Assembly (NCBI GenBank): GCA_963575745.1
Contig: CAUYUJ010000910.1
Location: 22,501-86,500 of the forward strand
Reading direction: 5' to 3'
Source: Prorocentrum cordatum
Taxonomy: Eukaryota > Sar > Dinophyceae > Prorocentrales > Prorocentraceae
DNA length: 64,000 bases
Of this stretch, positions 1-9,348 are shown one piece after another. The notes under the pieces are model-generated. The model was not told the origin of the DNA. It was given only the letters and a program-made list of their open reading frames with translations, and searched no databases. A program made the translations under genes and the position numbers. Positions within the stretch are counted from its first letter, which is position 1, and every line of letters begins with the position of its first letter.

Positions 1-13
1 GTACGCGCGTGTC

Positions 14-200
14 CAGATGAACACGCATCGCACATTAATGTCCCGCCCGCGCGACCGATCCGCAGCCCGCCAGCCCGTTAGGTTCCCGCCTGCCGCCGGA
101 CCCGCCCGCCCGTCAGGGTCCGCCTGCCCACGCCGCCGCGCCCGCCTGTAAGGGTTCGCCCGCCAGACCCATCCCGCCCATTAGGGTACGCAGTGCGGCG
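14..200. repeat. GC-rich degenerate minisatellite
   Basis: Loosely repeated CCCGCC-rich units of about 40-45 bases, each followed by a TTAGGGT-like or CAGGGT-like word (near 78, 115, 148 and 182). No gene is visible. The single TTAGGG words are not in tandem, so this is not telomeric repeat. Confidence 0.4.
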
Positions 201-404
201 ACGAGGAGGAAGTGGAGGAGGACGAGGACAAGGTGGAGGAGGAGGATGAGGAGCCTCTCTCTCTCTCTCTCTTTCTCTCTATTTTTCATTGTTTCCCTCT
301 CGGCGAAACGCCTGGGAACCGCTAGCGCTCCTCCTCCTCCTGCTCCTCCTCCCCCCCCTCCTCGTCCTACGACCGCTAGTCCTCCTCCTCCTCCTCCTCC
401 TGGA

Positions 405-590
405 ACGCGGCGCTATGGCGAAAGCAACATTTTGAAAATTGCCCGCCCTCAATCCGTGAAGCTGTTGCAATTTTTGAGCTTCAGGATCATAAGTGGCGAG
501 GGAGTTTCAGGCGAAACGCGTGGCCCGCCCTTTCGACCGGCCTCGGGGTGCGACAGGGAGGAATTATTTACAAGGAGAAGGAATTAGAGA
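405..590 (+). repeat. Satellite monomer plus tail, left-flank copy
   Basis: This stretch resembles 9700-9872. Both contain a GCGCGGCGCTA(A/T)GGCGA-type word, a variant of CCGTGAAGCTGTTGCAATTT, then GTGCGACAGGGAGGA and ACAAGGAGAAGGAAT, and both run into a GGA microsatellite. The two copies lie on either side of LINE element D. The similarity is read by eye and includes many substitutions. Confidence 0.7.
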
Positions 591-591
591 A

Positions 592-685
592 GGAGGAGGA
601 GGATGAGGAAGAGGAGGAGGAGGAGGAGGAGGAGGAGGAGGAGGAGGAGGAGGAGGAGGAGGAGGAGGAGGAGGAGGAGGAGGAG
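592..685 (+). repeat. (GGA)n microsatellite
   Basis: Almost pure GGA repeat of about 95 bases. On the minus strand it is a TCC tract located just downstream of the last coding part of LINE element D, so it may be that element's 3' tail or the tract it inserted into. The arginine-, glutamate- and leucine-rich open frames across it are artefacts of the repeat. Confidence 0.9.
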
Positions 686-782
686 TTTTGCACAGCTAGG
701 CGGCTCGGGCACAAGCCCGACCGAGGGTAAAAGGGCCCGAGCACCTCCCCAAAGGGGAGTGCCAGCAGGCGCAGTCAGGGGC

Positions 783-1759
783 CTACAAACCATCCGCAGC
801 CTCGTCCACGACTATCAGGTCTCCGACCAGGCTGTCGAGGACGAAGTCCGCGAACGGCCGAGGCTTAACCTGGCCGCTGGCCAAGGGCAGAGGAAGACCA
901 GTGCGCGGGTGCTTGCCCTCCCGCAGGCGACCCACGCGGGGCCGCGTCTGTGGGGTCACAACCCCGAGGCAAGGCTGCGCGAGGAGCTGAGCGTTCTCGC
1001 TCGAGTGCGCTCCGCACCTCGCGCAGAAAAGGAAATGGCCCACGCGCCATACGCGGTGGCCACCTCCTGGGCTGCACGCCGCAGGCGTGTAGCCATCACG
1101 CGTCCTGGCGGCGCGGAAACAGCGGCAGCAGCGGAAGCCCTTGCCGCAAGGCACAGGCTCGTGCGCGCCCGCGGGCCTCGCCACGTCTGCCGTCAGCCTG
1201 GGGGCAGTCCCTCTGCGCCGAGCACGTCGCAGGTGGCCGTGCCGCGGCGCATCCTGCTGGCTGGGGTCCGCTGAGCGCAGCACCCGAGCCAAAAACTTGG
1301 CGACAAGGGTCACCAGGTGAAAGGTGCGCCTGGCGCGCTCCACCGCGGCACTGTCCGTGGGTTGGAGGGCGGCACCTTGTCGGGCGCCGAGGTCGGCGTA
1401 GTGACGCGATCCCAGATGCGCGTCCAGAGGTCGGCTGCCTCGCACTGGGCTCCAGTGGCCTCGGCGCGTCCGCGCTCGAAGCTGGAAACCACCCAGGCGC
1501 AGTCCGAGTGGAAGCAGCAGGGCCCCAAGGCCACGTGCGTCAGATACATGGGGAGGGCGAGGGCCTCCGCAAGATCTGGCGCCTGGCGCCGCCCTGGGAG
1601 CGGGCCGCCAAGGGAGGCGGTCAGGCATCCTTGCCCGTCCACCTGGACAACCGACCAGCCCGCTCTGCTGAGTCGGGGGCCTCCCTGTACTGGCGTGGTG
1701 CAGGAGCCATCGCTCAAGGCCTCGTCTCGATGCCGCCAGGGCCGGGCCGCTTGAGCCAC
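783..1759 (-). pseudogene. RNase H and C-terminal zinc motif of LINE D
   Basis: The frame from 1759 carries an RNase H pattern: ALSDGSC (first Asp), DLAEALALPM (Glu) and FHSDCAWVV (second Asp). The frame ending at 783 continues with a cysteine/histidine tail, GHRVWRVGHFLFCARCGAHS, then LLAQPCLG and a KHPRTGLPL-like end. This H-x(n)-C-x2-CG-x(n)-C tail is the same arrangement as at the ends of LINE C (55969-56253) and the fragment at 25.4 kb. Two frames are used, with a shift near 1330. The catalytic residues seen are intact, but the C-terminal RNase H Asp is not clearly visible in either frame. It ends close to a (TCC)n tract that may be the 3' tail. Confidence 0.65.
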
Positions 1760-1999
1760 TGGGCGAGGAGGGGGGGCGCGGGGTAAGGGACAGAGGGCCG
1801 AGGGTCGGGGTCCAGGGCGCGCCTCCAGAGGGCCCAGGTCGAGTGCTCCCCGTGGTCCCGCCGCAGGGCAGGGGGGAGGTCATGCTCGCGAACAGAGGCC
1901 CGCGTCGCTGAGCACTGGCCTGTTACCCAGGCCTCGAAGGTCCCTGGGCAGGATTCGATGCAGCAGCGTGGGCACGTGCGACTGTTCGTGAGGCCGTGG

Positions 2000-3721
2000 C
2001 GAACTTTGCGGGCCTGGTCCCAAACTCCACTCGGGACAATCGCACGGAGAGTCGCCTGGTGTCGAGCCGTCCACTCGGGGCCTGTCCCACCGATGCAGAG
2101 GCGACGGAGGGGGGCAGGGTAGGGGCGGGCAGGGAGGCCAGACATGTACTCAGAATTTTGCTGGGCTCGATCCAGCAGCCTGTCCCCCGTGCCCCGACGC
2201 GCGAGGTGCAGCGCAGATCTCGGGCAGACCGCGGTGGGGCCAACCTTGGAGCCCTCGCTGGTATTTAACGTGCAGACCCCGGGGCCCAGCTTCCAGCCGA
2301 TGCGCCTGCAGTTCGCCAGGGCCGCCGAAATCGGGCCGCGGACGAGGGCCCATTCGTTTCTTAATCCTGTGGGCCGAGCCAGGGTGGCCTCGGAGGCGAA
2401 CGGAACTCGGGCAGAATCCACTCCCGAGGCAGCCGCGACTCCCAGACGGCCCGAGCGAGCAAGTGAATCGGATTTACCGTGCAAGCGCACGCAGGGTCGA
2501 CCGACCTAGGCGCCGAGGGAGCGAGGTGGAGGTCGATGGTGAGGGAGCGACGCGCGGTCCGAACGAAGAGGGCGGCATGCGCAGCTCGGCGCATCGGCTC
2601 GATCCCAATCCACGCCCTCTCCGTGACACCGCCCCCCCCGGTGCCGGCGGGCGCGAAACCGAGAGAGACGAGCTGCTGCGTTTTGCCTGTAGCGGCACGC
2701 AGCGCGCGGATGCGCGTCGGGCGCCGGATCGCTGCGGCCACGCGCTTGCCCCGCGCGGCCGCGCCAGGCCGCCGCCCGCGGCCGTAGTCCATGCCCGGAT
2801 TCCTCGCCGACTTGCGGCCCCTGCCGCGGAGCGTCGCGCAGCGCCATTGGACCTCGCGGCTGCGCTCGGCGGAGTTGGCCAGGACCGCGCCCTTGCCGTC
2901 GTTCACGACGAGGCCGTCCGCCAGGGGCCCACCGCGGAGCTGCCCGTAGGCGCCGCTGACCTGCGCGGCCACGTGCCTCGCCGTGCCCGTCTGGGCCAGC
3001 TGGATGTCGTCGACGACGTTGCCGACTCGCGCCGTGCCCAGCTCCGCGATCGCGCCCGGCCTCGGCAGCAGGGTCATGCGCATTCTCAGGTCCGCGAAGC
3101 TGCACACTGCCACGACGCCGCGCTGGGGTGCACATGCTTCTGTGGCCCCCCCTTGGTAGCAGACGATGCGCGGCGTCGCACCTGGGGCAGGAAGCGCAGC
3201 AGGTGCAGGTTGAAGCCGAACGCCTCGGCCCGCTTGGCCAGCAGCGCCCGCGGGATGTGTTCGTCGGCCTTCGACAGGTCCATGAGCGCGGCGCAGGCCG
3301 CCTGGCCGCGGTGGGTCGCCACCTCAGCCGTGGCGGCCTGGATCCAGACGCAGGTCTCGCAGCTCAGACCTGCCGTGCCGTATGTGTAGTCCCGACGGCG
3401 GAGAGAGGCCCAGCTGGGGCCAGTGGTGTTCCTCGTCCACCGAGTGAAGGGCCGTGGGGCTCTTGGAACCAGCCCGATGGTGCGAACTCCGCCTTTGGGC
3501 TTGGGCAGGAGGACCATCGGCGTCGCTGCCAGGGACTTCGGCGCGTGCCCAAGCTCCAGCATGCGCCGCCAGAGCCCGATGCAGGGTTCGAGCGCCTCGT
3601 CGCACGGCGTGGTCGCTTGGCGCGGGTAGAAGGCGTCGCAGCCCAAGCCCGTGAGGTGGGGAAAGGAGCGCCCGACCTGGCGCAGCTCCTCAACGCTCGG
3701 CAGGCGTGGGAGGTCGCTCAA
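2000..3721 (-). pseudogene. Reverse transcriptase and zinc finger of LINE D
   Basis: Three overlapping minus-strand frames together give a non-LTR reverse transcriptase. The frame from 3721 has the RT entry region (LGCDAFYPRQ, then VLLPKPKGGVRTIGLVP) and motif A as ALMDLSKADEHIP. The frame from 3113 has motif C as GNVVDDIQLA, where VVDD replaces the commoner FADD or YIDD. The frame from 2490 has a zinc-finger candidate TCPRCCIESCPGTFEAW near 2000, which follows the RT in many LINEs. The thumb region lies between. At least two frameshifts separate these blocks, so no functional enzyme can be made from this copy. Residue order, motif spacing and the flanking endonuclease and RNase H support the call. 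Confidence 0.75.
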
Positions 3722-4539
3722 GTCCAGGGGCCAGGCGACCGCAGCACGGCCTCAACCTTCGCCTCGCAGCACGTGCCACGGGCGCGCCGCCGCCTCTGCC
3801 GCCAGCCGCGCCGACTGGCGGCCCGCGGAAGGCTGCCAGCGGTCGGCAGCCCAAGGCGCCGCCTTGCGGATCCAGCGAAAGCCCTTCCGCGCGCCGTCAC
3901 CGACGGTGGCCTCGTGAGACCAGTCCAGCCAGGCCTTGTAGCGGCGGTGGGCCGAGCGGCCTCAGCGGCGCCCGCCGCCCGCTGGAAGTCCTCCAGGAGC
4001 GCGCCCGCCGCGGGCTGCTCCAGGAAGTCCAGCCTGCGGACGAGGCGGCGCCACGACTGCCAGAGCGTCGGGTCCGCGCCCGCCACGGGCGGCACGAAGC
4101 GGAGCAGCTTCACCTGGATGCGCCTGGCGTGCTGGTGGCTGTCCGACTGTCGGAGGACACGCCACTCGCGCACGCGCTCGGCGAGCCAGCTCCAGTGCTG
4201 CTCAGCGGGGGCCGCCTTCGCAGTAGGCGCCCACTGCTGCCGCTGGCGATGGAGCTGCACCTTGACCAGGCGCGCTCCTTCGCTCCTGCCATGATGGCGG
4301 TCCGCCTCGCGGCCCTCTGCCGGGCCGAAGTGCTGGGCCAGCTCGTCCTCGTGCCGGTCCAGGGCGCGCCCGCAGGCGGCGTCCAAGCCCGCTGCCGCCG
4401 TGGCCGTCCGCATGTCGGCAACCACGTCCTGCCATCCTGGCGGGGGCAGCTGCGGCTCGATCAGCATCTTGGCAGGGAAGGCCTTCGGGCGGTGCGGGCG
4501 GAGGACCGTGGTGCCAGGGGGAGGTATGGCCAGTCTGAG
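3722..4539 (-). pseudogene. Endonuclease-RT linker of LINE D
   Basis: Part of one open minus-strand frame (4734-3718) joining the endonuclease to the reverse transcriptase. It is rich in Ala, Arg, Gln and Trp (for example LVKVQLHRQRQQWAPTA and DPTLWQSWRRLVRRL) and probably helical. No named domain is seen. It corresponds in position to the long inter-domain linker of LINE C. Confidence 0.5.
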
Positions 4540-5208
4540 CACCGCCGTCCTGTGGGTGCGGACCGCAAATCGGTCGCACCGACGCACGGCCTGGACCTCC
4601 GCGAGCTGGTCGACGCAGAAGAAGTCGATTTGCCGCGCAGAAGCGGCCGTGACGCAGGTGGCGTGGCTGGAGCATGCCAGTCGCGCCCCAATGGGCGGCA
4701 GCAGCTGCGCCTCCTCCAGCACTGTGGGCGCCATGTTCGAGTCCGTCCCACAGCGAAGGGCCGTCGCGTGGCCCGCACCACCGAGACCAAATTAGTCAGC
4801 AGGTCCAGGTTGAGGTCGCTGAGGTCTTGGCTGGTTGGTGTGGAGATGCGCGGACACCATCAGCGTGCCCTCGCGGCCACCCACGGACGTCATCCAGAAG
4901 CCAAGGCGGACAGAGCAGTGGGCCGCGATGCGGTCGTCAGCGAATTCGGCCCGCTGGAGATGCACCCAAGGGCGGACCAGGATGCCCGCGCCTGCCGAGG
5001 TGCCGCCCTTCGCCGTGGCCACCGCTGGGATGAGGTCTGCGGTCCAGCCCGGGCGGCGAGCAGCGCGACCAGCAGCAGCCAGCTGGTGCTCCTCCTTCAG
5101 GTGATGCTCCTGGGGGAGGATTCCCTGGGCGGAGCTGTCGATGTTGCCCTCCTCCAGCTGCGCGGGGCAGGAGGGCCAGTGCGTCGAATTGACGGTCGTG
5201 ACCTCCAT
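4540..5208 (-). pseudogene. Apurinic-type endonuclease domain of LINE D
   Basis: The methionine at 5208 starts MEVTTVNSTHWPS, the usual opening strand of exonuclease-endonuclease-phosphatase domains. Next comes GILPQEHHLKEEH (the QE metal-binding motif), then KGGTSAGAGILVRPW (glycine-rich strand). After a frame change near 4790 the block RQIDFFCVDQL and VRTHRTAVLRL gives the ID and H motifs of the domain end. A GTDSNMAP word in a third frame near 4750 may be the decayed GDxN motif. In LINEs this domain nicks the target DNA to prime reverse transcription. At least two frameshifts break it. The assignment rests on motif order and on the adjoining RT. Confidence 0.65.
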
Positions 5209-5299
5209 GCTGGCGCCCCGGCGCCGCCCAGCTCGCTTCGGGCGGGGCCCTCGGGCGCCCTGGGGGGGCCACTTGCTGCAGGGCTGCGCCCCGGCTCCG

Positions 5300-6500
5300 T
5301 CATCCGCAGCGGCCGCGCAGCAGGCGCCGCGGCTGTCCAGCCCGCGCGCCTCCTGGCGGGGGGCCCGCGTGCCGCAGGGCCGCGCCCCAGCCTCCCAGCC
5401 ACGGCCAGCGCCGCGCCCGCCAACTGCGCCAGGTGCAGCAGGTGCCCCTGGCTGAGGAGCAGCGCGAGGTGAAGGGGCCAGTCCAGCAGGGGGCTGGCGT
5501 CGAGCAGACCTCGCCGAAGAGCTCCGCGGCGCCCCAGAGGGTGATCCACTGCCGCGCCGCCAGCGCCGCCCCAGCATGCAGCGCCATGTGCAACGCGAGC
5601 CTCTGGCCGAAGGAGCTCTCGAGGTGGTGCGGGAAGCTCGTCGCACGGCTCCGACGACTTCGCCTCGGCGAGAGCCGCTTTGGGGCGGGGACTTCGCGAG
5701 TTCCTTTCGGAGCGCCCGCTGTGGCCCCTGCCCCTCGCGGATCGACCCTCGGCTCGGCCGCCGCCTGCGCCGTGGGCCCCCCAAGTCTCTGGTCGAGGAT
5801 CCAGTCGAGGGCGGGGCTGACAGCGGGCCGTCCTCGCCGAGGAGCTCCGCGGAGCACCGGAGGGACCATCTGGTGCGTACCCGTCGCAGTCGTTACGCGC
5901 GCCGTTGCGGGGGGCCCGCGCGCCGCGGGGCCGCGCCCCAGCCGACCTGCCAGCGCCAGCGCCGTGCTCGCCAACGGCGCCGGGAGCGTCATGTGCCTCT
6001 GGTCAGGGAGCAGCGCGGGGTGGAGGAACCAGTCTATGGTGAGGCTGACGACGAGCGGACCACGTCGTGGAGCTCCACCTCGCACCGGGAGGCGAGCCTC
6101 CTGATGCGTACCCGTGGCAGTCGTCGTGCGCGCCGTGGCTGGGGGCCCGCGCGCCGCGGGGTCGCTCCCCAGCAGCGCCTCCAGCGCCGCCGCAGCGCGC
6201 GGCGCCCCGTGCACCGCGAACCTCTGGCCGACGAAGGCCGCGAGGTGGACCTCCTCCTCCTCCTCCTCCTCCTCCTCCTCCTCCTCCTCCTCCTCCTCCT
6301 CCTCCTCCTCCTCCTCCTCCTCCTCCTAGGGCAAGCTCATCGCGCGGCTCCGACGACCTCACCTCGGCGAGAGCCGCTTCGGGGCGGGGGCTTCGCGAGT
6401 TCCTCTTCGGGGCGCCCGCTGTGGCCCCCGCCCTCCGCGGGCCGACCCTCGGCTCGCCCGCCGCCGGCGCCGCGTGCTCCCCGTGCCCCTGGCCGAGGAA
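5300..6500. repeat. Degenerate GC-rich tandem repeats within LINE D
   Basis: Two unit types recur. Unit A (core GGGGGGCCCGCG followed by CCGCGCCCCAGCC) occurs near 5357, 5917 and 6148. Unit B (core CGGCTCCGACGAC, then CGGCGAGAGCCGCTT) occurs near 5646 and 6346, about 700 bases apart. On the minus strand they give a repeating Gly/Pro/Ala/Thr-rich peptide with PAARGPPATAR and TATGTHQ words. The region lies between ORF1 and the endonuclease of LINE D, so it may be an expanded spacer or the extended N-terminus of its second ORF. Confidence 0.6.
6249..6328 (+). repeat. (CTC)n microsatellite
   Basis: Nearly perfect CTC repeat of about 80 bases inserted between the tandem repeat units of LINE D. 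On the minus strand it encodes polyglycine or similar runs only because of the repeat. Confidence 0.95.
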
Positions 6501-6545
6501 GCTCGCGAGCGAGAGGGGCCAGCCCAGGTGGTGCCCGACGTAGAG

Positions 6546-6552
6546 CAGAACA
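6546..6552. other. Target-site duplication of MITE copy 1, left
   Basis: CAGAACA directly precedes the element and is repeated exactly at 6720-6726 directly after it. Confidence 0.75.
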
Positions 6553-6719
6553 TCACCACCCACCAAACCACCCCCAACCCAACCCGAAGGTCTCGATTTG
6601 CCCTCCATTTCCAGTTGGGGGGGGATCGGGGAACATCGAGAAAACACATGTGGAACCCGTACCCCCCCCAACCCGAAATTCGGGTCTTCGGGTTGGGTTG
6701 GGGTGGTCTGGTAGGTAGT
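6553..6719. mobile_element. MITE-like element, copy 1 (167 bp)
   Basis: The left end begins TCACCACCCACCAAACCACC and continues CAACCCAACCCGAAG. The right end, read on the other strand, is ACTACCTACCAGACCACCCC then AACCCAACCCGAAG. This gives imperfect terminal inverted repeats of about 34 bases. A perfect 7-bp direct repeat, CAGAACA, flanks it. A second copy in the same orientation lies at 36051-36223 with the same ends and a similar interior, including TTGCCCTCCATTT and GGAACATCGA. It has no coding capacity. Short size, terminal inverted repeats and target duplication are the marks of a non-autonomous DNA transposon; the superfamily is not recognised. It sits inside LINE D and so inserted after that element. 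Confidence 0.8.
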
Positions 6720-6726
6720 CAGAACA
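6720..6726. other. Target-site duplication of MITE copy 1, right
   Basis: Exact second copy of CAGAACA, matching 6546-6552. Confidence 0.75.
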
Positions 6727-6759
6727 GGCCGTCGTGCCACGCGTCGCCCCCGAGGTCGA

Positions 6760-7210
6760 AGTGCATGGCCCGTGCCCGCTGCGCTGGCCACCCCCGCTGT
6801 CGAGATCGGGGGCGGCGCCGCGGGGGGGCCAGCCGCGAGAGGAGGGGGGCTGGCTAGTGGCGGCGTCCCGTCTCGCGAGCTGGAGGCGGGCAAGCCCGCA
6901 GGTGTCTCCGTAGATGAGGATGTCGCCGTAGTCGTAGTCGCTGTCCTCACAGCACCAGATGGACCCAGGCCAACTGCCGATGATGTCCGGCTCGCAGGCG
7001 GGGCCTGCGCCGCATTTGAGGTTATCGTCCATTAACTTGTACTCCCCAGCCGAGCGCGTGTAGTCCAGGGCCCGCAGGATGTGATCACGACCGTGCACTG
7101 CGCCCCGCCCACGCAGACGCCCCCGCCGAGTGCGCCTGCGCCGCTGGGCGCCGCGCCCGAGGGCCGTCTCAAAACCGTCGGGGCCTTGGCCCACCGTAGT
7201 CGAGCCTGGG
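6760..7210 (-). pseudogene. Coding-like spacer of LINE D, cysteine-containing
   Basis: A minus-strand frame here reads like real protein: HILRALDYTRSAGEYKL, then DNLKCGAGPACEPDIIGSW, SIWCCEDSDYDYGDILIYG and DTCGLARLQLARRDA. It is acidic and has five cysteines, unlike the repeat-derived frames around it. It lies directly downstream of ORF1 of LINE D and is truncated by the MITE at 6719. I do not recognise the family. It could be the start of the second ORF or a captured gene piece. Confidence 0.4.
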
Positions 7211-8632
7211 TCAAAGGCTCGACTGGTCCTCGTCGTCGCCCACGGGGGCCGCTGCCGCCTTGCTGTCCGCGCCGCCGCGGCCGCCCTTGGGTGCGCGCCC
7301 CTTGCCGGCCGCGGCCTTGCTGGCTGCGGCGGCGGCCAGTCGTTGGCGGCCCGCTTCCAGCACCTCCGCCGCCGTTGCCCCCGCGACGGAGGCCCCCGCA
7401 GCGGCGGCAGGGGCAGCGGGTGGGGCCGCCTGCGAGGCCCGGGCAGGGGCCTCCTGCTAGCCGTCAGCGGCAGCGGCGGCGGCAGGGGGCGCCGCTGCGG
7501 GGGCCGCAGCTGCAGCCGCAGGCGCTGCAGCTCACTCAGCCGCCGGCTGCCCCGCTGCAGGTGTCGCCTCCTGTTGCGGGGGGGCCGAGGTGCGCCTCTT
7601 CTTGGACTTGAGTCGCTCTCGCAGCTCGCGGTGCGCCTCCTCCAGCGTCTCCGCTTCGGCCTTGGACTGGCCGAAAACATTATGCGCCATGGCCGCGAAC
7701 TGCGTCTGCAGCTCCTCGCGGCGCCGCTGGGCCTCCTGGCAGTCGCTCTCCTCGACCTCGTAGTCCTCCAGGGACTCCAGGCCGAAGAGCCCCTCGTCGT
7801 CCGGCGCCCGAGCAGCCTTGCCAGCGAGGGTCGCCGTGACGCTGAGCTTGGGCGCGTCGTCCTCCCGCCCAGGCGCCGCCGCTGCGGCCACTGTGCCCGC
7901 CAGGGCCTGCGCGGCGCTCGCGTGCGCCGCCTGCGCGCTGTCCAGGCCGGCGGTGCACTTGGCCACCCGCTCCGTGGCCTGGCCCAGGCGCAGCTGGAGC
8001 TCCTCCGCCTCCTCCAGGGCCTCGTCCAGGGCAGCCGCGGCAGCGTCCCTGGCAGCGCCCGCGTCGGCCACGGAGATGGGCCTGGCCAGGCGCTGGGCGC
8101 GGAGGGCGCCCAGCTGCTGCCTGTGCTTGGCCTCCGTTGGCTCGTCTCCCGACAAGCGGAGGAGCTCCACGAGCTGGGCCAGCTTGACGTCCTCGGGGTC
8201 CGCGTCGGGCTCCAGGGCCTGGCCCACGTCCACGATGCGGGCCCCCAGGCTGCTGCTGCGCTGGCGGCCTGCCGCCTCCGCGACGAGAGCGGCGGGCCGC
8301 CCGCGTGGCGCTCCGCCGCGCCCGCCGACGGCGTCCTGGCGCCAGGGCGGCTCGCGGGCACCGCTGCGATCCCTGCTGGAAGACCGGCGGCGACCAGCAG
8401 CGCCGCGAGCAGCAGCAGGCCCCGCAGGCACCATTTGCAGCGGGCGCCTGCAATGGCAGCACCACGTCCACCACGATTCGTCCTTGCGGCACCCGCAGTG
8501 CGCGCGCGCGTGGCCGCGGCCGCTGGTGGCGCCGCTCGCGGCCGCCATGCCGCCCCCGCCGTCGCCCGCCTGGCGCGCGGGGGCCGGCGCCGCCGAGCCG
8601 TGGTGGCCGTCCAGGAGCGCCGCGGCGGCCAC
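7211..8632 (-). pseudogene. ORF1 protein of LINE D (zinc ribbon and coiled coil)
   Basis: The frame from 8632 starts with an Ala/Gly-rich region, then a zinc-ribbon-like cluster (AHCGCRKDESWWTWCCHC) near residues 50-65. A long Ala/Glu/Leu/Gln-rich helical segment follows (for example ALDEALEEAEELQLRLGQAT and CQEAQRRREELQTQFAAMA) and then a basic stretch, RERLKSKKRR. The first frame stops at 7532. The remaining C-terminus is visible in another frame (near 7440-7214, ending GDDEDQSSL and a stop at 7211-7213). The layout of zinc ribbon then coiled coil then basic tail matches ORF1 of LINE C (61046-62211), so the two are probably related nucleic-acid-binding ORF1 proteins that coat element RNA. 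That function is inferred from LINE ORF1 proteins in general. It is broken by at least one frameshift. Confidence 0.6.
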
Positions 8633-8811
8633 CGGGCGGCCGCGCTAGCGGGGGGGATGGCGAGCCCCGCCACGCGTGCAGCAGCGCCCTGGCCGCGGCG
8701 CGCTCTCGACGGAGGCGCCGATGCCACGCCGCCTCCGAGGGCAGCGCGATGGCCCCCGCCCGAGGGCAGCCCGCAGCAGCCTGTCCGTCCCCAGACCCTC
8801 GGGCAGAAACT

Positions 8812-9026
8812 GGAGGAGGATGAGGAGGAGGAGGAGGAGGAGGACGAGGAGGAGGAGGAGGAGGAGGAGGACGAGGAGGAAGAGGAGGACGAGGAGGACG
8901 AGGAATTGGAGGAGGAGGAGGAGGAGGAGGAGGAGGAGGGGAAGGAGGAGGAGGAGGAGGAGGAGGAGGAGGAGGAGAAGGAGGAGGGGAAGGAGGAGGA
9001 GGAGGAGGAGGAGGAGGAGGAGGACC
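8812..9026 (+). repeat. (GGA)n microsatellite with GAC/GAA variants
   Basis: About 215 bases of GGA repeat with scattered GAC, GAA and GGGGA variants, upstream of ORF1 of LINE D in its own orientation. Long Glu, Arg, Ser, Pro and Leu frames over it are repeat artefacts. Confidence 0.95.
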
Positions 9027-9348
9027 AGTGGAAACCCAAGAGTCATCAACGATGTTGGAATTATCCCTCGTTCCAAGCTCTCTCTTCATAGGCCCCTACA
9101 ACGGTTCATTTCTATTGAAGGATATGCCTCGCTAGAAGACAACAGTTTGAAGATCCTGAAGTGTGCAAAAATATGGTTCTCGGGATTTCAACGCCAGGTA
9201 TCAACCTGACTGCTGCGTCTTGACGATCTAGAACCGTGCCAGAACGCCATTTTCGGGACCACCACAGCGAATCAACATAACTGTTGCGCCCGCATAATCT
9301 TGAATCCTTCCAACACGCAATTTCTCGTACGCTGATCATGGGAATCCG
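9027..9348. other. Non-repetitive spacer, no gene seen
   Basis: Lower-GC unique sequence between the GGA tract and the 82-bp satellite. No convincing frame or RNA gene was seen. Confidence 0.5.

Larger units (their letters stand above)
783..8632 (-). mobile_element. Non-LTR retrotransposon D, decayed two-ORF element
   Basis: Minus-strand element read from high to low coordinates: ORF1 (8632-7211), a coding-like spacer, GC-rich tandem repeats (5300-6500), apurinic-type endonuclease (5208-4540), reverse transcriptase (3721-2000) and RNase H with a C-terminal zinc motif (1759-783). Order and domains match two-ORF LINEs carrying endonuclease and RNase H. The frame changes many times, so it is a dead copy. 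A 167-bp MITE-like element (6553-6719) sits inside it. Exact ends are not defined; the (TCC)n tract at 685-592 may be its 3' tail. Confidence 0.75.

Noticed and set aside
78-190. Telomeric repeat
   Set aside because: TTAGGGT words are single and about 40 bases apart within GC-rich units, not tandem TTTAGGG.
592-1274. Long Arg-rich plus-strand frame of 223 codons
   Set aside because: Its first part is GGA-repeat translation and the remainder lies antisense to the RNase H and zinc motif of LINE D.
1750-1772. Leader-like CTTGAGCCACTGGG on the minus strand
   Set aside because: Agreement stops after nine bases, and it lies within the RNase H region of LINE D.
4675-5472. Long plus-strand frames of up to 588 codons over 3.7-5.5 kb
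   Set aside because: They are GC-rich shadow frames antisense to the endonuclease region of LINE D and contain no domain of their own.
7130-9091. 653-codon plus-strand frame
   Set aside because: Antisense shadow of ORF1 of LINE D with a poly-Glu end from the GGA tract.
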